From Cyathus striatus (Eukaryota > Basidiomycota > Agaricomycetes > Agaricales > Nidulariaceae), in the NCBI GenBank assembly GCA_025738555.1, contig JAOVFP010000007.1, forward strand, positions 3,534,001 through 3,598,000: a stretch of 64,000 bases of DNA, in the 5' to 3' direction. The translations under genes and the position numbers were made by a program. Under the pieces are notes generated by a model. It was given only the letters and a program-made list of their open reading frames with translations, was not told where the DNA came from and searched no databases. Positions 11,943 to 23,623 of this stretch are shown here, in pieces; within the stretch, counting starts at the first letter, position 1; each line of letters opens with the position of its first letter.

Positions 11943-12975
11943 TACTACTGCACTAGCACAGGAACCTGGCCACATTAGCGGAAAACCCGAATTTGTTCAT
12001 TCTAAAAACTGTGCACTTAGAATAAAACATATGTGCTAGATATTAGACTACGTATAGAATTATATAAAACTCAAACCGTATTTTTTGAGGCACTCTGAGA
12101 AATGTTATGAATATTTTTGTCGCGAGTCCTCGGAAAGTGGGGAAACCGGGAAACTGGCCACCCCTTTTTAATAATACAACGGCTTGTTTAGCAGCCGAAC
12201 TACTTATTCGGATTTTATAGCCGAAATATCATCTTTCTTCCGAGATTGACTATGACTTGGATATTTGAAGCAATAGCTCTGCATATTATACCCAACTAAT
12301 GCTTTTAAAATATTAATATGTATTTCTTCTACTTATACTGATTTCATACAGTGCTCTATTTGGTCTGTAGCATCCGATATTTGATGTATTAAGATAAAAC
12401 AATGAGAAGCAGAGGTTCAAGACATATCTGCAATTTTTAAGAGAAGGAAGATTGCTAAAATTAGGGTAAAACATGGATAACAGTGTATTGATTGTATATA
12501 TTCTGCATTATAAATTTTATAGCATATATTTATCATGTAGGGAAGATACAGACAGTTCAATATATACCTTGAAACTGTATCTTTCTAGCACTCTTTCATG
12601 TAGATTGATGAGATAGAATAGACATGAGTGAGAATGAGATTTCTAAACTGATTCCAATGAATTCAGAGGGCTTTAAATTATATATATATCCTGATTTTGT
12701 GCTTTGGATGTACTGCATAATGTCGCAGCGTTATCTACTTTCCAAAGTGTGAGATTCTGCATCTTGGATTTAGCCTATTTTGGTTATAGCGGTCAACTAA
12801 TTCTTGAATTTCTCTATGTACAGGAGAGCAATGGTCTAAATAATCATATATTATATAGATACTATAGTAATATACCCAACTGTATCAATAATTTGTACAA
12901 GTAGTCAATGTGGAAGCTGGAGGACGAGCCATGACCAGATTCTGGGTGCGGCCAGCTTCCTGATAGCCGACAGTA
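11943..12975 (-). repeat. About 1 kb AT-rich element, copy 2, inverted relative to 7361-8375
   Basis: It reads as the reverse complement of the copy at 7361-8375, from CCTGGCCACATTAGCGG near 11962 to CTTCCTGATAGCCGACAGTA at about 12975. Spacing of shared words is conserved along the length with many point differences. With its partner it brackets amplified unit 1 like a long inverted repeat. Confidence 0.6.
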
Positions 12976-14826
12976 TAGTGTTTAGCTGAATTTTACGGCC
13001 ATCAATGGCGACCCCCACAGCCAAACCACCGGAATTTAGTGGCCCCACTGGTTTCCACTGTGCTTGCTTGCCTACGGCTAGAGCTGTTATCCATTTTTGG
13101 GATGGTCTTGTCAATCGCACCTTCAGACTGGCGCGGATCATGCTGCCGGTGGAACTCAGCTATATGCTACTAAAATTGTAAGTCTATATCGATATGCAAA
13201 GCGCTGTAATGCTTGCAACGAGTACACACAGGTGCACACGCATCTGGCATTTTTTAGTCCACTACTTAATATTTATTACGAATAGTTAAATATTGTTAGT
13301 GACTTTCTCAATAAACATAAAGCCACGACTGTTACATCACAGAGAAGGGAAACAATCATATACGCAGCTACACTCCTCACTAAGAATGAATTCAACTTTC
13401 GTATTCTAAACATGTTCATAATACAAGGGCCCGCTTACCATACTTAGACTTCGCCCTTACAGATGTACTTAAAGACTCTGGGTGAGAATGTCTACTTTGC
13501 TGTGGGTGAGGTGTTTTTGAAGTGCCAAACCTCCCTCACGATCATTCTAAAATTTGATATGTGGCAGCTTCGTTTCGTGCATAAAACAGTGTCGTTAGCA
13601 TGACGGAAAACAATGTCATCCTTCCTTATTAGTGCACAGGAGTATATTTAGACAAATCGAGAATAATATATAAAATACACTAATCTTATACATCGTTCAT
13701 GCATAAATTATAGTCCCGAAACATCTGCGCACGAGCCTAAAAGATACCACTGTAATTTGGATATTGCCCATCAGGTATCTGCACAGCATTTTGTCCTCGA
13801 GTTTGTATGTATCCGAGATATGGTTATCCCCGAATATTTGCACTTGGAGAACGTACGTCCTAGGCTCCTTTCTTCACTTTACAGCGGTACAGCTTTGGCT
13901 GATGAATGAAGAGGACCGAGGAATTAGAGAAAGTTCAGGTTCAAGAGTGTTCATGGCGCGCATTATGGTCCCTACAACCGTCAACGATTGTTTGAAGTTG
14001 GAACCGCTATGGAACTCGGGGTTCGACGACCGGTACAATCCAAGTATAACTAGTGTATAAGAATAAATTATACATTACTAGACGTTACCTTAGTGAGACA
14101 TGGTTAAAGGGGGATCATCTCCTTATCAGGGTCGTATTTACAGGGTCAGGATGTCCGTCTCGAAGCTTCTCTTAAGACTCGTTTTCATCTCCAAGTTTTA
14201 ACCGAGTGCTTGTTTTGTTACTACTTCAAGTGTGTACAAGAGAGGAGGGGGAATGAGGTGGGATAAAAACAAAGTTCACCTATTCATATTGGAAATTCGT
14301 CTAAAATATCATCACGACCTATTCGTGCAACAACGATGATTTAACGGAATCATTTCAACTCGAAAGTAGTATGTCAAGTGGAGGTAGAAAGAAACCGTAT
14401 CCCGCCGGGCGACCGTGGTACAGGATAGCATCAACGTCTCAGCAAGATGAACGTCCATCTTCATTGGTAAAACGCCCAGGTCACTGACTTGATCAGTTAG
14501 TCAAATTAATCACTGCATTACAGTGGTCTATTTTTACTTCTATAGTATCGATGTTTCCGAATCACCCTATCTATCCAACCGTTCTCTCAGTCCCTTGTTC
14601 ATTAGCAGTGCTTTCTACCAAACTATCGACGCCTTCGCATGAAACGAAGCTGTCTGTGAAAGACGTAAGCTGAAGGCCTTCTTCTATATGTGTATAGATG
14701 CCATTTAGTGGATCCATCGGGATGAGAGACTGCATGCTCAGGATGAGTCTGCATGCCTATTAGCGACATTCTGTAAGTGCTTGATGAGTAGAATGGTTAG
14801 AATCCTTACGAATATCGACGCAATTG
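12976..14826. other. Intergenic and flank of amplified unit 2
   Basis: No gene is recognised. From about 13545 the sequence matches 16318 onward (shared words such as GTTAGCATGAC followed by GAAAAC, and CATGCATAAATTATAG), so it is part of the amplified unit. The open frames at 12905-13141 and 13764-14060 are not conserved between the units. Confidence 0.5.
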
Positions 14827-16245
14827 TTACGAGAAGTCTGCAAAGGTGACATCAGTAGAATACGCTCTCAAAAGACGTGAAAAGACATACGAAAAAAATA
14901 CATGATCCACATGTTCTACGAACATTGAGTATGGTATGCCAGCTGAAAACACGGCTACCCATTTATATGTAATTAGTCCATTATTGAATATGTAAACAAA
15001 ACGAAGAGATATACCAGTGATAGCGCAAAATATCCATACCCCATCCCGGATTACAAGCTTAACAACCGGTATATTAGCCCATCCATCCCTGATGGCGTGT
15101 CGATACCGCCATAAAGTAAGTCCAGCTATGATAGTTTGATTCTGTATCAACACCAAACTGCACGATAGATAGATAGTCTATAGGATTTATATACATCGAA
15201 ACCAGGGCACTTACCCAAATATACCGGTGTCCGTCGGCGCCTCTATTACAATACACTCCTCGTCTTGTACCATGCGCGGAATAACTGAAACAGTGATATA
15301 CACAAAAAAAATTATCTCGAAAAGGAAGATTAGTGTGAAAATTGTTGCTATGCGCAGTGACTTTTTGTATAATGCATATACTGCCAGTGTCGGGTGCAAT
15401 CAAATACTAACCTTGAAAGCAGAAGTATGATGTATAGCATACCTCGTAGCATTAATACGATCTCAAAGACGAAATATAATGTTGAGAAGGAGATGTGTTG
15501 AAATAGAATCCAGTTGTAGCATATATGTGGACTGGAAACTGAGGAGGAGAGGGACGATATTACTGCATATGATACACTTCGAAATTGTATCTTGGTCAGC
15601 GAGCTTTGCGGAGCGTAGGTATCTACTCACCTATGTACTGCAATTGCACCATAGCGAGAGAAAATGTAGAGTAACTTGACCTTAGACCAGGGTTGTCTGA
15701 AATGGGGATATATCAACTGTAATATGAGTATAGTGCTGTAAGGGGACTTACAGCCAGACATATTTGTATTCCTTCCTGGCGCAAAGTAAACCATCAACGA
15801 TAACTGAGATGAGTCCTACCACTAATTAACATCATTAGACCTATATACCAAGAATGATGATACACTGATACTTGCAACACGCGCAATTTCTCACAAACGC
15901 CTGCATGGATGGGTGAGAGATCATCGTAAAGGTCAAGCGTGGTCACGATTCCGCTCGCAGTGGATTTCTCCCGGTAATCCTTAAGTGCTGACGTATGCGT
16001 ATGTGGGCGCCAACTAGTACAAGGAGGCGGCTCATGACATATTTAAATTACGGCTCCGAGAGAACATGGGTGGCGGAAGTTCCAAGCCTGCCCAAGCTCA
16101 CCGACATTGACGAATGGTCAAATGGGAACGTACGGCAACCTAATGATCTTGAATTTTTGTTCATGTCTAGTCGACCCTGTACAGGGTTTGATTTGACTCT
16201 GACTGACTGACTTTTTCTTCTGACTTTCTGTTGCCAAGAGCGCTT
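13545..16245. repeat. Amplified unit 2 carrying a DUF6533-like gene
   Basis: Direct copy of the unit described at 8810-11905. Its downstream part (13545-13760) aligns with 16318-16560 and its upstream part ends near 16245 with the same TGACTGACTGAC text. Units 2 and 3 are nearly adjacent, consistent with tandem duplication by unequal exchange. Confidence 0.65.
14827..15924 (-). CDS. DUF6533-like integral membrane protein, copy 2, 271 aa
   Basis: Six exons: 15876-15924, 15752-15821, 15631-15696, 15443-15576, 15215-15380 and 14827-15157. They join into one open frame. The first intron uses a GC donor (GCAAGTATC). The N-terminal part (about residues 17-63) has the DUF6533 pattern: an LVGLISVIxDGLL helix, a charged REYRYVW-like loop and a WSKVKLLYIFSRYGA helix. 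Then follow C-W, LVLMLRVYALYKKS, a helix FTLIFLFEIIFFVYITVSV, LTLWRYRHAI and KLVIRDGVWIFCAITGI. The C-terminus after FVEH is shifted relative to copy 3 by small indels and ends early. These proteins are multi-pass membrane proteins of unknown role, abundant in Agaricomycetes. Confidence 0.75.
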
Positions 16246-17345
16246 GCAACGAAATGCACGACTCTGGGCAATACTTATTTACCTTAGGAGGTGTACTATT
16301 CACGGCGCGTGAAGGGTATGATCATTATAAAATTTGGTATGAGGCGTTCAACATTGAAGGACTTCATTTCATGCATATAACAGTGCTGTTAGCATGACAG
16401 AAAACGATGTCATTCTTCCTTAGTGTACGTGAGTATAATCAGACAAATCGAGAATGATATCTCGAATACACTATCTTGCACATCGTCCATGCATAAATTA
16501 TAGGGTCCCGCCGAAACACCTGTGCAAGAGCCTAAACGATATCACTGTATTTTGAGTCAAGTAGGGTTCGCCCTTCAGGTCCTTATCTGCACAGCATTTC
16601 GTCCAACCGTCAACGACTGTTCGAAGTTAGCACCGTTATGGAGTTCAAAGTTCAGCGACCGGTACAACCCAAGTACAAGCGGTATATGAGAATAAATTAC
16701 ATATTACTAGACGTTACTTTAGTGAGACATAATTAAAAGGGGATTATCTCTTTATCAGTGTCGTAATTATAGGGTCAGAATGATCGTCTCAAAAACTTCG
16801 TTTAAGACTCACTTTCATCTCCAAGTTCCAGCCGGGTGCTTTTTTGTTACTACTTCAAGTGTCTACAAGATGGGAGGGGAAATGAGGTGGGAAGGAAACA
16901 AAGTTCACCTATTGGTCTTGGAAATTCATCTGAAATATCGCGACCTGTTCGTGCAATAACGGTGGTTTAACGTAATCATTTCAACTCGAAAGTATGTAAA
17001 GAAACCGTATCCGTACAAGATATCATCAACGTCTCAGCAAGGTAAACGTCCATCTTCATTGGTAAAACGCCCGGGTCACTGACTTGATCAGTTAGTCAAA
17101 ATTACAGTGCTCTATTTTTACTTCTATAGTCTTCGAATCACCCCATCTATCTAACCTTTCGCTCAATCCCTTGTTCACCCAGTGCTTTCTACCAAACTAT
17201 CGACGCCATCCTCGCTGTCTTCGCATGAAACGAAACTGTCGGTGAAAGATACGAGCTGAAGGGCTTCTTCTGTGTCGTGTGTACGAATGTCATTTGGTTG
17301 ATCCGTGGGGATGAGAGACTGCATGTTCAGGATGAGTCTGCATGC
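15925..17345. other. Flanks of units 2 and 3, no gene recognised
   Basis: Holds the upstream flank of copy 2 and, from about 16318, the downstream flank of copy 3. Several stretches match 11700-11900 and 13545-14500. The small open frame at 15995-16210 has no counterpart in the other units. Confidence 0.5.
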
Positions 17346-18855
17346 CTATTGGCGATATTCTGTCAGTGCTGGATGAGGATGATGAATGAATGGCTTACGA
17401 GTACTGATAAAATTGTTACGAGAAGTCTGTAAAAGTGCAATCAGCAAAATACCTTCATGAGGTGGAAGGAAGACGGACGAAAAGAATACATGGCTCATGT
17501 GTTCTACGAATATCGAGTATGGTATGGTGGCTGCAAACACCGCTATGCATTCATACGTGAGTAATTTATTCTTGATTCTGTAGTCAGAAAGAAGAGCTAT
17601 ACCGGTAACAGCGCAAAATATCCACACTCCATCCCTAATTACAAGCTTAACAACCGGTATATTCCCCCATCCGTCCTTGATGGCGTGTCGATACCGCCAT
17701 AGAGTAAGTCCGGCTATGATACTTTGATTCTGCAACAACACTAAACTGCGCGCGATAATTAGACGGTCTTTAAAAATATATCGATACTTACCCGGATATG
17801 GCGACAACCTTCGGCGCTTCTGTTACAATACACTTGTCGTCCCATACCATGCGTGGAATAACAGAAACGGCGAGGTATGCGGAAAAAGCTATTTCGAGAA
17901 GGAAAACGAGTGTGAAAAGTGTTGCTATGCGGGGGGACTTTTTGTATAATGCATATACTATCGGGTGCAATGCTAATTAGCCTGAGAAAAGGAAGCTAAT
18001 GTGATGCGGGGCTTACCTCGTAGCATTAGCACCAGCTCAAGGACAAAATATAAGATGGCGAAAGAGATGTGTTGGAATAGTGTCCAGCTGTAACACATAT
18101 GTGGATCGGACAGGGACGAAGGGGACGATATTACTGCGTATGTTACACTTTGAAATTGCATCTTGATCGGCGAGCATTCTCGGAGCATAGATATGAGTAT
18201 ATGCTCACGATTGTACTACAATTGCACCATAGCGAGAGAAAAGGTAGAGTATCTTGACCCTTGACCAGGGTTGTCTACAATAGGGATATATTAATGGTAA
18301 TATAGTACCTGGAGGGGACTCACAGCCAAACGTATCTGTACTCCTTCCTCGCACAAAGTAAACCATCAATGATAACTGAAATGAGTCCTACCACTTCAAT
18401 ATCATTAGATCACGATCGAAAGAATGATAATACGGAGATACTTACAACACGCGCAGTTCCTTGCAAACGCTTGCGTGGATGAGTGGGAGATCATTGTAAA
18501 AGTCAAGCTTGGTTACCACTCCCTCGCAGGGAATTTCTCTCGGCAATCCTTATGTGCTGACGCTTTCGTAAGTGGGCGTTAACTAGTACAAGGAGGCGGC
18601 CTATGCCATATTCGAATTGCGACTCCGAGAGAAGATGGATGAGTAAGTAAGGAGGACGTGGGGGGAGAACGTTCTCCAAGTTTGACCCAAGCTCACTGAC
18701 AAAAGTCAATGGCAACCTACGGCTGGGCAACCGAACCAGCATTGGATTCGTATTTAAATTGAATTTCGGATCATTCCGAAATGTCTAATTTTAACTTTTG
18801 CACATGTCTAGTTGACCCTGCGCTTTGTTTGTCTTTGTTGCTCAAGAGCGGTTGC
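16318..18855. repeat. Amplified unit 3 carrying a DUF6533-like gene
   Basis: Third direct copy of the unit. It ends just before the transposon insertion at 18881. The downstream flank is shortened compared with unit 2 (text found at 13840-13960 is missing near 16600). Confidence 0.65.
17346..18494 (-). CDS. DUF6533-like integral membrane protein, copy 3, 293 aa
   Basis: Six exons: 18446-18494, 18324-18393, 18209-18274, 18017-18147, 17792-17957 and 17346-17745, with introns of 46-61 bp. All donors are GT, including the first (GTAAGTATC), where copies 1 and 2 have GC. The frame is open throughout and keeps the longest C-terminus of the three copies, with no shift after FVEHMSH. The DUF6533-like region is at about residues 17-63, then LVLMLRVYALYKKS, two more helices, LTLWRYRHAIKDGW and VIRDGVWIFCAVTG. 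It is the best reference copy of the locus. Function unknown. Confidence 0.78.
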
Positions 18856-18880
18856 GACGAAGTGCAGACGCGTGGTGGTA

Positions 18881-21800
18881 CAGTTGGGGACAGTCAAAGG
18901 CAGCAAAAAAAATCAACGATTTTTTTTTGCCTCGGACTTCTTCGGGATTGAAAGAGGATTGAAATAGCTTTCAATCGGTACAACTTTCATGAGATTCCTA
19001 CGAGCCGTTCTGTCTAAAAACGAAAATAGATTTTTTTTATGCCAAAAAATTTGGCCATCTACAGAAAAAAGCGTTAAATTCAGAGAAAAATCGCCATTCA
19101 ACTCCTTTTATTATATTATTACTGATTCTAATAAATGAGACCTATTCATTGAGCCATTGTTGAGAAAAAAAATGAACAAAATCTTCAACTGGTGCTTTAT
19201 CAATACTGACAAACATTGATGGTCAGATATATTTGCTATCGAGAATGATGAAGATAAATATGCTATCTGGACTGAGAAGAATAAATAATATACTGTGTGC
19301 TACCCAGTTTCAATTCCACGCACACCAGTCTCCATTGTAATTTGTTTTACAGGATGAGTCGGCCTCGCAGATGCCCATCTAAGAAACAGAAAACCAATTT
19401 GCATGGCCTGAGGAATGTCTCTCAGCCCTCACTTGCACCAACTCTCTTGGATACTTTACATGCTCACAGCAGCACACCAGATCTCCTGTCAGCTCCCCCA
19501 GATGAGGATATCCCAGTCATGTTTGATAGCTTGAGAGTGGACTGGGAGAGAGAAGATTCAGTTTTGGTGAATTCAGATATAGATGAGGCAGGAGAGCAAG
19601 ATTTATTGGAAGATGAAGAGCTTGCAAATGATCTGGTTGAAATGGTAAAGGTGCTGGACAATGCCGATGATGGTGAATGGTTACCAGCTAGGTTGAAAAA
19701 GGAGAATGTGTTGAAAAAAGGTGTGAGAACAACTGTAAATAATTTAAATTTTATGCTTATCACATACTTAGAGCATCCAAAGCAATATGTAAAGAGGCCT
19801 GATGTCATGTTGAAATCCAATCGCACACAGCGTCGTTACAAAAAGCAATGGAAAGGACAAGCCCAGCTTGATTCCTTTCTAAAACCTCACCCAACTCAAT
19901 CAATTAACATTTCAATGAATGAACAAGAGGTCATATCATTGAACAGTAGCTCAGATGAAGCTTCTCCTGTAACAAAGAGCATAAAAACATTGGCTCAACA
20001 TGCATCACACAGCCTGGAGATATCTGATGAACAGCCACCTGTGTCACCATCAGATAGTGATCTCTCTTTGCATTTTAGTGGTTCTTCCACTGCATTGGAT
20101 CTTGACCCATCTCGAGATGTGATTGATGAACATTTTAATAATGTGGACTTAGAGCTCATCACTCGCATAGAGGCTGAAATTGCAGAGATGCCAGATATCA
20201 ACGAAATTGATGGTGAGGCATGGGAGGACGAGTTGGATGAGAGTGTTTGCAATCCGAAAATCAAGCCTCAGCCATGGGATATATTATGAAAAAAAATACA
20301 GGATGAGCTAAAGAAGAACAGCAAAAGGCTTTCATATTCACAGCTAAACAAACTTATGATACTCGCAAATTCTGCCACTTTGTGATTGAAGAATCATTCT
20401 CACATGCAGGCAAGTCAGGCAATTGCACAGCAGTGGCATGCCAAAAAAGGAATTTGGTTTGCCAGACATGTTCGAGATCTTGCACATCATTACCAAATAT
20501 TTGAAGAACTGCCAAAGGAAAATCAAGGTGGTCTTCACATGTCATGTTCATGGCTCCATGATGAGATGATCTGGTCATGGGTGCTTCAGTTTCTTAAAAA
20601 TGTGCCAAATGGTAAAGTAACACCAAAGGCACTTGTCAGACATATGAATGATGTCATGTTCCCTGAGATGGGAATAATGCCAGAAAAGCCTTTGAGTATC
20701 TGAACAGGAAGGTGTTGGCTTATCAGTCTAGGGTGGCAACACTCTGTGATTAAAAAAGGAATGTACATGGATGGACATGAGAGGGTGGATGTGGTGGATT
20801 ACCATGATAATGAGTTCTTACCATTGATGGAGAAATTTGAAGCATGCATGGTGCACTATGAAGGTCCTGAATCGAGGCGCATACAGCCTACACTGACAGC
20901 TGGGGAGCAGGAAATAATTCCTTTATTCCATGATGAATGTTGCTTCCATGCAAATGATCAGCCTAAACACACTTGGTAATTAAATTAGCAGTATAAAAGA
21001 TATAGTTACTAAATTCTAACTGCAGGATAAGGCCAGATAAGCCACCTATTCATAAAAAAGGGCATGGAAGGCTCATCCATGTCTCTGATTTTCTAAATCC
21101 TGAAAATGGTCATCTTGTTGTTATTGGTGAAGGTGGTAAAATTACTCACGATGCCAGAAAAATTATATACCCTGGAGTGGATGGCAATCCATGGTGGGAT
21201 ATGAAGCAGCTAATTGAGCAGATCAGAAATGCAATATCAATATTTGAGCTCATGCACCCAGGAAAACAAGCACTATTTATATTTGATCAATCTTCTGCTC
21301 ATGCGGCACTTCCTTCTGATGCACTAAAAGCATTCAACATGAATAAATCTGATGGAGGGAAACAATGGAAGCAAAAGGATACCATAATTCCAATGACTAA
21401 TTCTACACCAGAATTTCATGGTAAAGTTCAACCAATGACATTGCCAAATGGAAATGCAAAAGGTTTAAAGCATGTTCTGGAGGAAAGAGGCTTCAATGTA
21501 CAGGAGCTGAATGTGAAATGCTCACCAATATGCCCATTCGAGAGTCAAAATTGTTGTATGGCTCATCTTCTCAGTCAGCAAGATGATTTTAAAAACCAGC
21601 CCTCTATGCTTGAAACTTTGATCAAAGGAGCCAGACATGAGTGCATTTTCTTACCTAAATTTCATTGTGAGTTGAATCCTATTGAGATGGTAAGTGAATC
21701 ACCCATATGAAATTGAAATCTTAACACTTACAAGCTTGTTTCAGTACTGGGGCTGGTGCAAATACCGTTATCGTGAAGCTGATAAAAGGACCTTTCAGGA

Positions 21801-22230
21801 AGCCAAAAACATGGCACTGAAGTATCTTGATTCATGCCCTGTTGACATAATTCGGCAGTTCATTAATCATTCCTGGTGTTTCATGAGTGCGTATTGTATT
21901 GGATTGACAGGAAAAGCTGCAGAGTGGGCTGTACAATGTCAAAAGCAGCACTGTAGTGTGTCAAAAGCTGCAATGATGGCAATCGAGTCAATCGTATTGC
22001 ATCTGAGATAGGCATGTGCTCGCGGCACCTTGTGGAGCCCCCAAAAGGTATATACAATTTCATTATTTTGGCTGAAAATTTTGGCCATCTCAGAAACTCA
22101 TGGGAAAAAGATTCCAAGTGCATTTTTGGACATTTTTGAGGTCTCTGATTCCGATTCTGAAGTTATTTTTTCATAAAAAAATCATTTAAATAGTGTAATA
22201 AAAATTGCTGCCTTTGACTGTCCCCAACTG
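18881..22230 (+). mobile_element. Tc1/mariner-like DNA transposon, 3350 bp, nearly complete
   Basis: Terminal inverted repeats start CAGTTGGGGACAGTCAAAGG at 18881 and end with the reverse complement at 22230. The flanks are TA at 18879-18880 and 22231-22232, the classic target duplication of this superfamily. One long gene fills the inside. The body seems poor in CpG and rich in TpG by eye. Both ends and the internal gene are present, but the gene carries three TGA codons, so the copy is probably inactive. Confidence 0.88.
19354..22011 (+). pseudogene. DDE transposase with three in-frame TGA codons
   Basis: Exons 19354-20975, 21026-21689 and 21745-22011 make one frame of 851 codons. It is broken only by TGA at 20287, 20383 and 20701, all in the same frame with no shift between them. 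The N-terminal third is acidic and low in structure. DDE landmarks follow: VSDFLN (first Asp), LFIFDQSSAH (second Asp), then KFHCELNPIEM|YWGWCKYRYRE (Glu) across the last intron. KKGMYMDGHERVDVV before the catalytic core is also typical of this fungal group. An ATG 57 bp upstream (19297) is in frame, but the text before 19354 looks like a splice acceptor (TTTTACAG). Confidence 0.82.
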
Positions 22231-22671
22231 TAGGTCCCCTGTTATAACTCGATGCAGATCTAAGGGTCCAAAATTCCCAAAATGGGACTGCACGTGATTG
22301 GTTTGCAAGCCAGTTTGAGGCTTTGAGCGGTACTGTGGCACATGGAAGTGCACTTATATTCTCCTGCGCATGTATTTATGTATTCTACATGGTACATACA
22401 TTTTGTAAATAAAATATGTAGTGCATCAGTGATTTTAAACCTATGAATTAATTGATGCTGTCAAGGCAGACATTGAAAGCATAGTTGCTTTCAAATAAAA
22501 TACAAAGAGCTAAATTGATTGTGGTAGCATTACATGTTATGACTAGTACACAGACTGAAAGAAGTTATATATATTAGTATTGCACTGATTACGAGTGTGC
22601 GAGGGGTACAACTGGTTAGTTATTTTACTAGCTTGTTACGAGGTACTTACAATGTTCCAGCATAGTAGTAA

Positions 22672-22772
22672 ATATTTGTTATTGTCAAGGCGTTCTGGAG
22701 ACTTTCACTAAAAATAGCCAAATTACGCTATGCTCTGTGAAAGTCTCCAGAATGCCCCGACAATAGCAAATG
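22672..22772. repeat. Short hairpin (foldback), about 37-bp arms
   Basis: The arms contain TTCTGGAGACTTTCAC and GTGAAAGTCTCCAGAA, separated by about 27 bp. The repeat extends outward through TTGTC/GACAA and ATTTG/CAAAT. It lies inside the older element and could be a small MITE or a regulatory hairpin. Confidence 0.6.
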
Positions 22773-23623
22773 ATCTACAGCTCAGGATTTTATGTTAAAT
22801 GACATGTTTTAAAGTTCTTAAGTAGTAGCATAACATACTTAAAATGCACGTAATTACGTCAAGCCCAAGTAATGTGGTAAAGCATGCAATACAGTCAAAA
22901 CATCACCTTTTCATCACTTCCTGTAGCATTATTCTGTATATATATATAAATTTTAAAATTATATTATAGTAGAGCAGGTCGTGTATTACATATCTACATT
23001 TTACATGAAGAGATTTGAGCTACTTTGAGGGAAGTTATGTCTCTCGCAATCTTGTTTGTTTGTATTTTGTGTGTGCAATTCTTTTGATCAGCACTGTAAG
23101 CACAGTGGAAGTAGCACTCAGCTATGACTAAAAACCATGAAAATCCATATTTACTACCTTGCAACATTCGTAAACGTTATGGAGTGAAGAAAGTGACAAA
23201 AAACGGAAGAGAGAGCTTTGCAATTAAATCAACAACCCGTCCATGTAGTGTCCATGAGTATCCTATGTGTAAGCGCTTGTAAGCGCCTTCTTAGCTGTGC
23301 GGACTGGTTTACTGATGGACACGTGTTTCAGGGTCAATGCTAAGCGAGTTATAACAGGGGACTATGGACTCGCAGACGCGTCCTACTCTCTACCCCCATG
23401 ACCAGCTTTAAATTTCACTAGTGACCGCTCTTCCTATTGTATATCCTAAAGAGATATACTGTACGTTTCTTATGAATAGCTAACTTCTAGTCTTAAAACC
23501 ACTCGTCACGTATTGCCAGTGGCTTGCCTGATCGTTGTCGACATTGACAAATTGAACCACCCTCTGCGTACTTCACACGTATTGCCAAGGACTCGCTTTC
23601 CCAATAAAATGCAGTATAATCTT

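Larger units (their letters stand above)
18867..23382. mobile_element. Older noncoding element interrupted by the Tc1/mariner-like transposon
   Basis: GTCCCCTGTTATAACTCG at 22234-22251 is present inverted at 23345-23362. Outside these, the words GCAGACGCGT occur at about 18864 and 23372, in the orientation expected if the terminal repeat continued across the insertion site of the 18881-22230 transposon. The remaining body, 22233-23382, has no gene. The outer limits are inferred. Confidence 0.45.
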
